The position numbers and the translations under genes are program-made. The notes under the pieces are model-generated. The model ran no database searches and was not told the origin of the DNA. It worked only from the letters and a program-made list of their open reading frames with translations. Shown here piece by piece: positions 24,627 through 32,885 of a DNA stretch of 64,000 nucleotides; position 1 is the first letter of the stretch, and each line of letters starts with the position of its first letter. Source of the DNA: Phenylobacterium sp. LH3H17 (GTDB lineage: Bacteria; Pseudomonadota; Alphaproteobacteria; Caulobacterales; Caulobacteraceae); NCBI RefSeq assembly GCF_024298925.1, contig NZ_CP101283.1, forward strand, positions 1,426,001-1,490,000, written 5' to 3'.

Positions 24627-26133
24627 AGGGCTTGACCTCAACGCGCGTAGACCGCGCCACGGCCGGCGCCGCCACGCTGAACGCCGCCGCCTTCGCCGCG
24701 CTGGCGGTGGCGTCCTCGCGTTCGGCCAATCCCTCCACGGCCTCGTTGTAGTCGAGGTTGGCGACCTTTCGGGTGTCGCCGAAGAGGTCGCGGACCGCCT
24801 GCCGGCCGTTGTCGAATGCTTCCTGGCCGAGGGCCGTCTCCTCTGCGCCGCAGCGGAGCTGCTCGGCCTCGGAGCTTCGGACGGCACGGCTCACGGAACA
24901 GCGCACCCGATCCCCGTGCAAGCCGAGCCGGGTGATCGTCACCGGCCCGTAGTCCATGCCGATCTGCAGTCCCAGGCCTTCGATGTCGATGTCAGCCTCC
25001 TCCAACGCCTCAAGAGAAAGCTCGAAGCTGGAGCGCAGCGCGCCGGCGCAAAGGATGCCAGTGCTGACGGTCTCCGCGGCGTCGGTGGTCTGGGCTGTGC
25101 CCTCGCAGAGCAGACCATGGGCGCAGTCGCCAATGAACCGCACCTTACGGCCGCCGAAGTCCGTGGTGAGCACCCGGTCCATCTCAGCGCGAATGACGTG
25201 CAGGGTCTTGATCACGTCACCGGGGCGGTCGGCGACATGGCGATTGACGAACGCAGTGAACCCGTCCAGGTCCGCATAGAGCGACAGCGCGTCCTGCCGT
25301 CGCGAGTTCTTCGGCGTCAGCGCCGAGATGTCGAGGCCGCTGAGCGGCGGGGTGTGGCCGGAAAATTCGAAGGCCCCGATCGGGTTGGCCGCAAGGTCGT
25401 CGCGCCACTGGCGGACAATCTGATCCTTGTCGCAGCTGAGCTGCGCAGCCTCCTGGGAAGCCGCCACGTCGGCGGTCGTCAGCGCCGTGGACTTCGGATC
25501 GCTCACCGCCTTGAGGCCGATGGCTGCACGCGCCGCCGCGGTGAGGAAGATGCCCTTCGTGCCGCCCGCCGCGAACTTCGCCGCCATGTTCGCCGGTTCG
25601 CCGAGGAAGAGGGGCTCCCGTCCGCCCCGCCGGCCATTGTTGACGGCGAGCGCCTCGCCCGTGTCGATGCCAACCCGAACGAGGGCGTTCGGGATCTGCT
25701 CGTCGTCGTCCCCGGTTTCGGCCAGGACGTCGATGAGCAGCTGCGCCGTGGCCACGGCCCGGTGAACTCGAGTGGCTTCCTGCTCATCCCCATAGGGCTT
25801 GGCGACTAGGCCGTGCAGGCGCTGGTTATGGAAGTCGACGCGGCGAATATCGCTTTGCGCCAAGATGCGCGCCGCCGCGCGATAGTGAAGGTTGAGGAAG
25901 CGCAGGGTCCGCCTATGGCAGGTCACCCCCTCCACATCGGTGACGTTCAGCATCTCGTCTAGATTGAGGATGTCGGCGTAGAGATGCGCCGCCATCACGC
26001 GATAGGCCCGATTGACCGGGATGTTCTCAAGCGAGGTGTCGCGCTTGTAGTCGAGGATCTCGACCGCGCTCACTTCCTTCAACTTTTTCGAGATGTGAGC
26101 GGTCGCCCGCTCATGGTTCCAGTTGTGGCTCAT
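24610..26133 (-). CDS. pycC: Class III nucleotide cyclase with tandem domains (Pycsar-type pyrimidine cyclase)
   Basis: 507 residues from ATG 26133 (GAGG seven bases upstream; ATG 26160 is an alternative). Two cyclase-like domains: domain 1 (about 50-215) with HLYADILNLDEML, RRVDFHNQRLHG, VRVGIDTGEA and GEPANMAAKF; domain 2 (about 283-440) with LYADLDGFTAFVNRH, RKVRFIGDCAHGLLC and LQIGMDYGPV. Domain 2 keeps both metal Asp positions (LYADLDGF, FIGD). Domain 1 keeps the first but has Gln at the second (HNQR against IGDC) and carries the Asn of the transition-state motif (ANMAAK), so the two may form one pseudo-heterodimeric active site. With the CNB-TIR effector this is the Pycsar pairing; cCMP or cUMP is expected but not proven. 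First gene of the operon. Confidence 0.85.
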   Translation of the reverse strand: MSHNWNHERATAHISKKLKEVSAVEILDYKRDTSLENIPVNRAYRVMAAHLYADILNLDEMLNVTDVEGVTCHRRTLRFLNLHYRAAARILAQSDIRRVDFHNQRLHGLVAKPYGDEQEATRVHRAVATAQLLIDVLAETGDDDEQIPNALVRVGIDTGEALAVNNGRRGGREPLFLGEPANMAAKFAAGGTKGIFLTAAARAAIGLKAVSDPKSTALTTADVAASQEAAQLSCDKDQIVRQWRDDLAANPIGAFEFSGHTPPLSGLDISALTPKNSRRQDALSLYADLDGFTAFVNRHVADRPGDVIKTLHVIRAEMDRVLTTDFGGRKVRFIGDCAHGLLCEGTAQTTDAAETVSTGILCAGALRSSFELSLEALEEADIDIEGLGLQIGMDYGPVTITRLGLHGDRVRCSVSRAVRSSEAEQLRCGAEETALGQEAFDNGRQAVRDLFGDTRKVANLDYNEAVEGLAEREDATASAAKAAAFSVAAPAVARSTRVEVKPYAQAK

Positions 26134-26911
26134 GGCTCGCCTCTTGGGCAGGCTCGCCAACGGCGGTCGATCGACCGTTCTGACGGTTGTGCGTCGGACG
26201 CACGCCGCCTAAGGATCGTTCGACCGGCTCAGCGAGTCGGTTGAAGTGGGGAGGCGGCCGCCGGTACCGGCAAGTCTGCGCGGTCGCCTCTTCGATCAGC
26301 AGCCATTCGGCTGTTACGCGCACTACGGCCCGCGAATGCTTGGTCGACGCGCACAGCCATTTGACTCGCGCGATTTTGATTTCTAGGGAGCAGGTTAGGT
26401 TTGCCCGCCGACCCCGACACGGCAGGTATCGGCCGAGTCGGAGCTCGCCGCAAAGCAAAAATTAACCTATCACCCAGCTTACACGATTCGCCTCTGTGGG
26501 TAACCATAGTTGCTAGATGTGGTGGTCGCCGACCGGCGGCCGCACCAGATGCGGATGGAAAGCACCGTGCGGCCCATCCCGGCCGCGTGCGTTGACTTGC
26601 AGGTCGTCCACAACCATCTCGCATTCGCCCAAGTCTTTGCAAGGATAGGCTCTGACGTGATCGCTTCGCTCTCGGTTCCGCCCAGGTCCCGTCCGTAAGG
26701 GGGCCGCGCCTCGCGGCCGTCTGGGTGCGTGCCGCCTTCCGGCGCTGGGCGACTGGTCTCCCCAGCCTTCCGCGCTCGCCATGGTGACGCGGAAGCAAGG
26801 CCCCTGAGCTTGTGCAGGTTGGGCGATCCCGCTCCGGCCGTTCCGCCCGGCCTGCACGGCCACGCCTGCCCATTTGAAGCGGACGTTCCGCACGACCGCT
26901 TAGAGCGGACC
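26134..26911. other. Long non-coding stretch upstream of the Pycsar-type operon
   Basis: About 780 bases with no convincing gene. Contents: two palindromes close to the pycC start (26164-26203), a GCCGGTACCGGC palindrome near 26258, an AT-rich strip around 26455-26520 that could hold promoters, and a GGCCGCG-CCT-CGCGGCC hairpin near 26702. The segment 26690-26880, read on the minus strand, loosely resembles the leader before DUF736 and may be a relic of it. Confidence 0.4.
26164..26203. promoter_or_regulatory. Two perfect palindromes upstream of pycC
   Basis: CGGTCGATCGACCG (26164-26177) and GTGCGTC-G-GACGCAC (26189-26203), centred about 25 bases apart and 31 bases upstream of the pycC start. 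The arrangement suits a dimeric repressor covering the operon promoter. No dedicated regulator gene is adjacent. Confidence 0.4.
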
Positions 26912-27826
26912 TCAAGCCGCCGCGTGCAACGCCGCCAGACGTTCCTGGGAGGCCGCTAGCACCAAACTCTGCAGAGCGGCCACACGCCCGCTTATCCAAG
27001 CCAATTCCTCGGCCGTGATCTTGTAGTGAGGCGAGTATCGCGCATCGACATAGGCGCGCCGAAGAAGCTCAAAACACCGCTGTTCGAACTTTGTAGCCCT
27101 CGGCCAAGCAGCAGCCAGTGTCGGCGCAAGCTGCTCAGCCTGCGACCGCAGGAAATTGAGCTTGTGGGATTTGGGACTGTAGAGCGTGAGGACCAATAGT
27201 AGGCACGCGTAGAGCCGCTCAGTCGCTTGGTGGAGGCTAAAGGCGGCCTCTTTAGGACGACCGTTCGAGATGTAGAAATCAGCACCACGCGCGAAGGCCT
27301 CTGCGCTTGAACACCACTCATCAAAGTACCCCTGCGCCTCAGCCAATGCGGCTTCCGGTGAGAGCTTTTCGGGCGTGTCGAAGGGGTGGCCCTGGCTCTC
27401 GTAGAGGGCGATGCCGTCGCGCAGGATGTCGATGAAGAAGTAGCGGCCGAGTCGGAGCTTCTTGTTCACGTCGGCCAGGCTGTGGACGATGAAGTTGACC
27501 GGGGCGGAGACGCGCCTGGCGATGGTGACTTCGCGGGTGAGGCGCTCGTCGGCCTTGGCCCAGTAGTCCTGGACGTCGGTGAGGTCCTCGTGGTCGACCA
27601 CCACCAGCAGGTCGTAGTCGGAGAAGTAGCCGCCCACCGGGTCGGCCACCCAGTCGCCGCGGGCGTGCGATCCGTAGAGAATGATCTTGAGGATCTGGCC
27701 GTTGCGGCGGTGGGCGTGGCTCTTGGTCTCGGTGGCCGCCTCGAATTCCTCGAACAGGATCTGCACCACGCGCACGAGCTCGCGTCGCTTGGCGTCGGGC
27801 AGGTGATCGAGATCGGTCCGCATCAT
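26912..27826 (-). CDS. Fused nucleotidyltransferase (MNT) and HEPN domain protein
   Basis: 304 residues. N-terminal minimal nucleotidyltransferase domain: KIILYGSHARGDW, then GGYFSDYDLLVVVDHED, giving the GSxARG and DxD catalytic signature; a long mid-region follows (RVSAPVNFIVHSLADVNKKL). C-terminal HEPN domain from about residue 165: AAFSLHQATERLYACLLLVL, then RRAYVDARYSPHYKIT with an R-x4-6-H-type segment. Separate MNT and HEPN proteins form toxin-antitoxin pairs in which MNT AMPylates the HEPN RNase; fused forms are known and sit in defence islands. Its place between traG and the Pycsar-type operon fits a defence or stability module. Confidence 0.8.
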   Translation of the reverse strand: MMRTDLDHLPDAKRRELVRVVQILFEEFEAATETKSHAHRRNGQILKIILYGSHARGDWVADPVGGYFSDYDLLVVVDHEDLTDVQDYWAKADERLTREVTIARRVSAPVNFIVHSLADVNKKLRLGRYFFIDILRDGIALYESQGHPFDTPEKLSPEAALAEAQGYFDEWCSSAEAFARGADFYISNGRPKEAAFSLHQATERLYACLLLVLTLYSPKSHKLNFLRSQAEQLAPTLAAAWPRATKFEQRCFELLRRAYVDARYSPHYKITAEELAWISGRVAALQSLVLAASQERLAALHAAA

Positions 27827-27892
27827 CTTTGTGTCGCCCGCGTCGGGGTGTCTGACAAGAGCGTCGCCGTGAGGGCGGCCGGGCTGGTGCGG

Positions 27893-29455
27893 TCAGGCAT
27901 CGAACAGCCCCTGGAATTCCGGGTCGCGGTAATAGCGCACCTTCCAGGGGGCCAGGGGCTCTTGGCCGGGCCGCAGCAGCAACAGCCGGTCATGGTTGAC
28001 CCGCATCACCTCGTCGGGCGTCATCAGCGGCCGCGCCACATGGTGCGGGCTGGTCGACGACCCATGGGTCGAGCCCGGCTGGGTCGGCGAGGTCGAGACG
28101 CTGGTCGAGGTGGTCTCATAGCTCTCAGTCGCCGTGCCGAGCGTGCGTGAGACCCAGCTCGCGGTGTCGATGTCGGCGACGTTGAAGATCTGGATCAGGC
28201 CGGCGTTGGAGAGGAAGGTGCCGGCGCTCTGCCCATAGAGACTCCTGAGCTGGTGGATGTCCTGCAGGATCGCCCAGAGCTGCAGGCCGTAGCCCGCCAT
28301 CAGTCCGAAGCCGCGCTCGATGGCTTCCAGCCGTCCCAGCGCGGCGAACTCGTCCAGCAGGAACAGCACCGGCGTCGCGGCCTGAGGCGTGGGCTGGCGC
28401 GCCAGGGCGTTGATCGCCTGGCCCACCATCAGCCGCAGCCAGCGCGCATGGGTGGCCAGCCGGTCGGGCGGCAGCACCAGAAAGATCGTCGTCGCGCGGG
28501 CCTTGAGGTCGGCGAAGCCGAAGTCCGAACGGCCGAGCACGGAGACCATCCGCGGACTGTCCAGGAAGTGGGTGTGGCGCTGGGCCGAGGAGAGCACCCC
28601 GGTCGCCTCGCGGTCGCTCTTGCCCAGATGGCGGTTGGCGGCGCGGGCGACAAGTCCGCCCGCCGCGCCGCTTGTTTGCATGGCCTCCAGCCGCGCCTCG
28701 AAGTCCTTCGGCGCGGTGGTCAGGATCTCGCGCACCTTGGCGAGCGAGCGAGAGGCGGGTGGTTCGGTGGCGACCACGTGCAGGATCAGCCCGGCGATCA
28801 GCGCCTTGGCCTCCTCGTTCCAGTGCGCCTCACCCACCTGGCCAGGCGGGTCATAGACCAAGGTCTCGGCGATCAGCGCGGCGTCCTCCGCCAGGTCCTG
28901 CGACCACGGGTCGAGATGGGCCAGGGGATTGAACGCCGCGCTCCGCCGCGCGGTGAGCCCGAACGGGTCGAGCACGTGGACGGGTCCGAAGGCGGCCCGC
29001 GCGCGGAAGGCGGCCCTTGTGTTCTCGCCCTTGGGGTCGATGCAGATCACCGAGCGGTTGGCGGTCAGCAGGTTGGGGATGATCGCGCCCACGCCCTTGC
29101 CCGAGCGGGTGGGCGCGATGGTCAGCAGGTGGGCCGGGCCCCCGTAGCGCATGAGCCGGCCCTGGCTAGAGCGGGCCACGATCAAGCCGTTGGGGTCGGT
29201 CAATGTGCTGGCGGCCTCCTGCCCGAACCTGGCCGAGCCGTGCACGTCGGACGGTCGCGTCTCGCCCCGCGCCCACCAGCCGCCGAAGCCGACAACCGCG
29301 CCCAGCCAACCCGTGGCGTTGGGCAGGATGGTGCGCAGGGTCTCGTCGACCACGGCGTCGCTGACGTCGACGGCGATGACGCAGCCCGTGCCGAGCAGGA
29401 CGCCGGCGAAGAAGCCGCCAGCCAGCGACTTCATGAGGTCCAGCGTGCGGCTCAT
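27893..29455 (-). CDS. traG: Type IV secretion coupling protein TraG/VirD4
   Basis: 520 residues. Two N-terminal membrane segments (about 8-30 and 48-62), Walker A APTRSGKGVG at 114-123, a Walker B-like LFLLDEFAALGR, and the AILQDIHQLRSLYG segment typical of VirD4/TraG ATPases. It is an inner-membrane hexameric ATPase that links the relaxosome to the mating pore. Overlaps traD by four bases (ATGA) at 29452-29455, in the order traC-traD-traG read on the minus strand, as in Ti-type Dtr modules. Complete, somewhat short for the family (Ti TraG is longer at its C terminus). No trb genes follow. Confidence 0.9.
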   Translation of the reverse strand: MSRTLDLMKSLAGGFFAGVLLGTGCVIAVDVSDAVVDETLRTILPNATGWLGAVVGFGGWWARGETRPSDVHGSARFGQEAASTLTDPNGLIVARSSQGRLMRYGGPAHLLTIAPTRSGKGVGAIIPNLLTANRSVICIDPKGENTRAAFRARAAFGPVHVLDPFGLTARRSAAFNPLAHLDPWSQDLAEDAALIAETLVYDPPGQVGEAHWNEEAKALIAGLILHVVATEPPASRSLAKVREILTTAPKDFEARLEAMQTSGAAGGLVARAANRHLGKSDREATGVLSSAQRHTHFLDSPRMVSVLGRSDFGFADLKARATTIFLVLPPDRLATHARWLRLMVGQAINALARQPTPQAATPVLFLLDEFAALGRLEAIERGFGLMAGYGLQLWAILQDIHQLRSLYGQSAGTFLSNAGLIQIFNVADIDTASWVSRTLGTATESYETTSTSVSTSPTQPGSTHGSSTSPHHVARPLMTPDEVMRVNHDRLLLLRPGQEPLAPWKVRYYRDPEFQGLFDA

Positions 29456-29703
29456 GGTTCGGGCGACGTTCTCGCCGCCTCCTGCGCCGTCCGATCGGCC
29501 TGCTCGGCTTCGAACGCCCGCTTGCCCCGCCGTCGCCAGAGATTGGTGACCGCGGCGTACTCAAAGGGCTCCACCCCGTCGGTCAGGCTCAGTAACGCCC
29601 CGTAGATCGCGGCGCGATCGTCGCCGGTGAGCTCGACAAGCCCCGCCTTCTGCACCAGCCCGCCAAGCCCGATCAGCTGTCGGGTCCGCTCCCGGCGCTC
29701 CAT
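29452..29703 (-). CDS. traD: Conjugal transfer protein TraD (Ti-type)
   Basis: 83 residues from ATG 29703 with GGAG five bases before it (GTG 29706 is an alternative). RTRQLIGLGGLVQKAGLVEL followed by DDRAAIYGALLSL is the signature of the small Ti-plasmid TraD, unrelated to F-plasmid TraD. It belongs to the relaxosome/DNA-processing module with TraC and TraA; exact role not established. Overlaps traG (ATGA). Confidence 0.88.
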   Translation of the reverse strand: MERRERTRQLIGLGGLVQKAGLVELTGDDRAAIYGALLSLTDGVEPFEYAAVTNLWRRRGKRAFEAEQADRTAQEAARTSPEP

Positions 29704-29791
29704 CACCCAGCTCCGGTGGTCATGGCGCGCGCGGACCCGTTCGGCGCGGTGGAGCGCCGCGCGCGCCGCGCGAAAGCCTTGCTGCGTCTGG

Positions 29792-30046
29792 TCATGAGCC
29801 CTGCGCCACGCCCTTGCCGCCTTGGCGAAAAAACGCCTCGCCCCTGGCGCGCCAGGCGGCCTTGGCCTGGGCGTTGTCGCTGCGGGCAGCCTCCAGCAGC
29901 GCCCCGGCCAGCACCTCGACCGGGACCTGGTCGGCGCCGGTGGCTTCCACCAGCTCGCCGAGCTGGCGGGTCTTTCGGTCTTTCAGGCCCTTGGCCTTCT
30001 CCGCGAGCCCGCGGAGTTCGGCGTCGAGATCGCGCGGACGTCGCAT
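29792..30046 (-). CDS. traC: Conjugal transfer protein TraC (Ti-type)
   Basis: 84 residues. Highly charged helical protein (AELRGLAEKAKGLKDRKTRQ, LGELVEATGADQVP, then KAAWRARGEAFFRQGG) matching small TraC accessory proteins of Ti/ICE Dtr modules. These sit beside oriT and help the TraA relaxase to bind or process it. Divergent from traA with the candidate oriT between them. Confidence 0.85.
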   Translation of the reverse strand: MRRPRDLDAELRGLAEKAKGLKDRKTRQLGELVEATGADQVPVEVLAGALLEAARSDNAQAKAAWRARGEAFFRQGGKGVAQGS

Positions 30047-30111
30047 CGGGACGCCTCCTTTTTTAGGTGGATGGAGCGGTCAGCCTGACCCGCTATGGGT
30101 GTGTGGGCCAC

Positions 30112-30175
30112 TCCGTAAACTTACGGATGGGTGGAACCAGTCACGACGACCTAAAAGTCGGAGTGCGCGCTTATA
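30112..30175. other. oriT: Candidate origin of transfer (oriT)
   Basis: In the traC-traA divergent gap, two features occur: a perfect inverted repeat TCCGTAA-AC-TTACGGA (30112-30127), and a small hairpin CGAC-CTAAAA-GTCG (30147-30160) followed directly by GAGTGCGCGCTTA. RSF1010/Ti-type (MOBQ) nick regions have a hairpin followed by AAGTGCGCCCT; AGTGCGCGCT (30162-30171) differs at one position. Location between traC and traA is where Ti-type oriT lies. The nick position is inferred. Confidence 0.6.
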
Positions 30176-30212
30176 CGTCGTGTCGACGTTGCGCGTCGCT
30201 TGGAGGGCGACC

Positions 30213-32885
30213 GTGGCGATCTACCATTTCTCGGCCAAAGTCATCGGCCGCGGCCGGGGCTCAAGCGCGGTGGCCGCAGCGGCCTATCGCTCGGCTTCGA
30301 AGCTGTTCGACGAGCGGATCGCCCGCTCGCACAACTTCTCCAACAAGGCCGGCGTCGAGCATTCCGAGGTGCTGCTTCCGGAGGGCGCGCCGGAGCGATG
30401 GGCCGACCGGCAGACGCTGTGGAACGAGGTCGAGGCGGCGGAGAACCGGCGTGACGCCCAACTCGCCCGCGAGGTGGAATTCGCGATCCCCAAGGAGCTC
30501 TCGCAGAAGGACGGCCTGGCGCTGGCGCGCGCCTTCGTGCAGCGCGAGTTCGTATCCAAGGGCATGGTCGCAGACCTCAATGTGCACTGGGACATCGGCA
30601 AGGACGGCGAGCCCAAGCCGCATGCCCACGTCATGCTCACCTTGCGCGAAGCCACGCCCAACGGCTTCGGCGCCAAGGTGCGCGACTGGAACCGTGTGAA
30701 TGCGCTGGGCCAGTGGCGCCGCGACTGGAGCCGCGACGTCAACCGCAGGCTGGCGCAACTCGGCATCGAGGTCCGGGTCGATCATCGATCCTTCAAGGAC
30801 CAGGGCATCGACCTGGAGCCGCAGGGCAAGATCGGGCCCGCCGCGGCGGCGAAGGAGGGGCGCCAGGAGTATTCCGCCCGCGCCGAGCAACATCGACAGA
30901 TCGCGCTGCGCAACGGCGAACGGATCATCGCCGAGCCGACCGTCGCGCTGAACGCCATCACCCGCCAGCAGGCGACCTTCACCGACCACGACCTGGCGCG
31001 CTTCGTCCATCGGCACACAGATGGGAAGGAACAGTTCGATCGAGCCCTGGCGGCTGTGCGAAGCGCGCCCGAGATCATCAGCCTGGGACGCGACGGCAAG
31101 GGCCGGGAACGCTTCACCAGCCGCGAGATGCTGTCGACCGAACAGCGCCTGGCGGCGGCCGCGGATCGTCTATCGCGGCGCACGGATCATCGCGTCTCGG
31201 CCTTGGGCGAAAATCTCGCCCATTTCGCTGCCGCGAGGCGTGGCCTCGTCCTCTCGGACGAACAAACCCGGGCTGTCCGCCACGTCACCGGCGGATCGGA
31301 TCTGGCCCTGGTCATCGGCTATGCCGGCACCGGCAAGAGCGCCCTGCTGGGTGTCGCCCGGGAGGCCTGGGAAGGGCAGGGCTTCAGGGTGCAGGGCGCG
31401 GCGCTCTCCGGCATTGCCGCGGAGAGTCTTGAGGGCGGCTCGGCGATCCCGTCGCGCACCCTGGCCAGCTACGAGCATGCCTGGGAGCGCGGTCGCGACC
31501 AGCTGACATCGCGCGATGTGCTGGTGATCGACGAGGCAGGATTGGTTGGATCCCGACAGCTCGAGCGTGTGCTTGGCAAGGCGGAGGCCGCCGGCGCCAA
31601 GGTGGTGCTCGTGGGCGATCCGGAACAGCTGCAGGCGATCGAGGCGGGGGCCGCGTTCCGAGCGCTCAGCGAGCGCCACGGTGCGGTGGAACTCACCGAA
31701 GTGCGGCGGCAGGGCGAGGGGTGGCAACGCGACGCCACCCGGCAACTGGCCACGGGCCGCACGGCCGAGGCGCTGGGCGCCTATCGGCAGGCCGGCATGG
31801 TGCATGTGCACGAAGACTTGGATGCCGCGCGCGCCGCGGTTGTTGCGCGTTGGGCCGACGCCCGCGGCGCTGAGCCTCGTAGCTCACAGGTGATGCTGGC
31901 CTACCTGCGCGCCGATGTCGCCGAGCTCAATCGCATGGCGCGCGATCGCATGCGCGAGGCCGGCCAGCTCGGCGAGGACCAGGCCGTGACGACCATGCGC
32001 GGCGCGCGGGACTTCGCCGCCGGCGACCGCGTCATGTTCCTGCGCAACGAGCGCTCCCTGGGCGTCAAGAACGGCACCTTGGGCGAGATTGTCGCCGTTT
32101 CGGCGACAGACATGAGCGTGCGGCTGGACGATGGGCGCGCCGTGGCGTTCGACCTGAAGGACTACGCCGATCTGGACTACGGCTACGCCTCGACCATCCA
32201 CAAGTCGCAGGGCGTCACCGTCGATCGTGCCCACGTGCTGGCCAGCGGGCATTTGGACCGGCATGCAGCCTATGTAGCGCTATCGCGGCATCGGGCGCGT
32301 GCGGACCTGCACTACGACCGTGAGACCTTCGCGCAGGACCGCGACCTGGTCCGGGCGCTGTCGCGGGATCGGGCGAAGGATACGACGCTGGACTATGGGG
32401 CACAGGCGCCAGCGCCACCGGATGCGGGCGCCGAGGGCGGCGTGTCGGCGCCCCGGTCAGGCTTGTTCGCGGCTTTCCGACCGAGCCCGCGCGCACCGGG
32501 TCCGGAGGCTGGCTCAGACCTCGGTACCGCAGCCCAGGCTTACGCCCGGGCCTGGAGCGACGCCGAGCGAATGAGGGGGCTGGGCCTCTCGGTCCTCGAA
32601 CACCAGAGCGTCGCGCTCGAGCAGGCGGGCCGGATGCTGGAGGAGGTCCGACCTGGGCTGGCTGACGCGGTGGATCGCAGCCTTCGGGGCGATCCCAAGA
32701 TGGTTGACCAGGCTCGCCGCGGTGAAACGCACGCGCTGCTGCGAAGCGCCGAGCACGACCGCTTGGGCGCCGCGATCCAAGGCCAGATAGGGCTCAAGCA
32801 GGGACCTGAACGGGAGCGGGCCCTGGGTCACGAGCTACCACCGCCGACGAGGGGACGCGGACTCGGCCGGGGATGGGAGCGATGA
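30213..32885 (+). CDS. traA: Ti-type conjugative relaxase TraA (MOBQ relaxase-helicase)
   Basis: 890 residues from GTG 30213, with GGAGGG about seven bases upstream; the longer open frame to 29814 runs antisense to traC. The N-terminal relaxase opens AIYHFSAKVIGRGRG and has a candidate catalytic Tyr in AAAAYRSASKLF and the metal-binding histidines in KPHAHVMLTLRE. Residues about 360-720 are a RecD-like helicase: GYAGTGKSALL (Walker A), VLVIDEAGLVGS (Walker B), VLVGDPEQLQAIEAG, and STIHKSQGVTVDRAHVL. The C terminus is variable, with MobA/TraA-like helices. It nicks and unwinds the element at oriT for transfer. The ATGA overlap with DUF6118 indicates an operon. Confidence 0.93.
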   Translation: MAIYHFSAKVIGRGRGSSAVAAAAYRSASKLFDERIARSHNFSNKAGVEHSEVLLPEGAPERWADRQTLWNEVEAAENRRDAQLAREVEFAIPKELSQKDGLALARAFVQREFVSKGMVADLNVHWDIGKDGEPKPHAHVMLTLREATPNGFGAKVRDWNRVNALGQWRRDWSRDVNRRLAQLGIEVRVDHRSFKDQGIDLEPQGKIGPAAAAKEGRQEYSARAEQHRQIALRNGERIIAEPTVALNAITRQQATFTDHDLARFVHRHTDGKEQFDRALAAVRSAPEIISLGRDGKGRERFTSREMLSTEQRLAAAADRLSRRTDHRVSALGENLAHFAAARRGLVLSDEQTRAVRHVTGGSDLALVIGYAGTGKSALLGVAREAWEGQGFRVQGAALSGIAAESLEGGSAIPSRTLASYEHAWERGRDQLTSRDVLVIDEAGLVGSRQLERVLGKAEAAGAKVVLVGDPEQLQAIEAGAAFRALSERHGAVELTEVRRQGEGWQRDATRQLATGRTAEALGAYRQAGMVHVHEDLDAARAAVVARWADARGAEPRSSQVMLAYLRADVAELNRMARDRMREAGQLGEDQAVTTMRGARDFAAGDRVMFLRNERSLGVKNGTLGEIVAVSATDMSVRLDDGRAVAFDLKDYADLDYGYASTIHKSQGVTVDRAHVLASGHLDRHAAYVALSRHRARADLHYDRETFAQDRDLVRALSRDRAKDTTLDYGAQAPAPPDAGAEGGVSAPRSGLFAAFRPSPRAPGPEAGSDLGTAAQAYARAWSDAERMRGLGLSVLEHQSVALEQAGRMLEEVRPGLADAVDRSLRGDPKMVDQARRGETHALLRSAEHDRLGAAIQGQIGLKQGPERERALGHELPPPTRGRGLGRGWER

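Noticed and set aside
24888..25809. Plus-strand open frame through the cyclase region (24262-25809)
   Set aside because: Antisense to the class III cyclase, with no conserved motifs.
26690..26890. Second copy of the DUF736-type leader, inverted
   Set aside because: Only loose similarity to 9290-9400 (shared CAGGGG-CTT and CATGGC-like words); too weak by eye to call a repeat.
28253..29605. 450-residue open frame on the plus strand opposite traG
   Set aside because: Antisense to a clear TraG/VirD4 gene; its translation is rich in Arg, Gly and Gln without domain structure, a codon-bias shadow.
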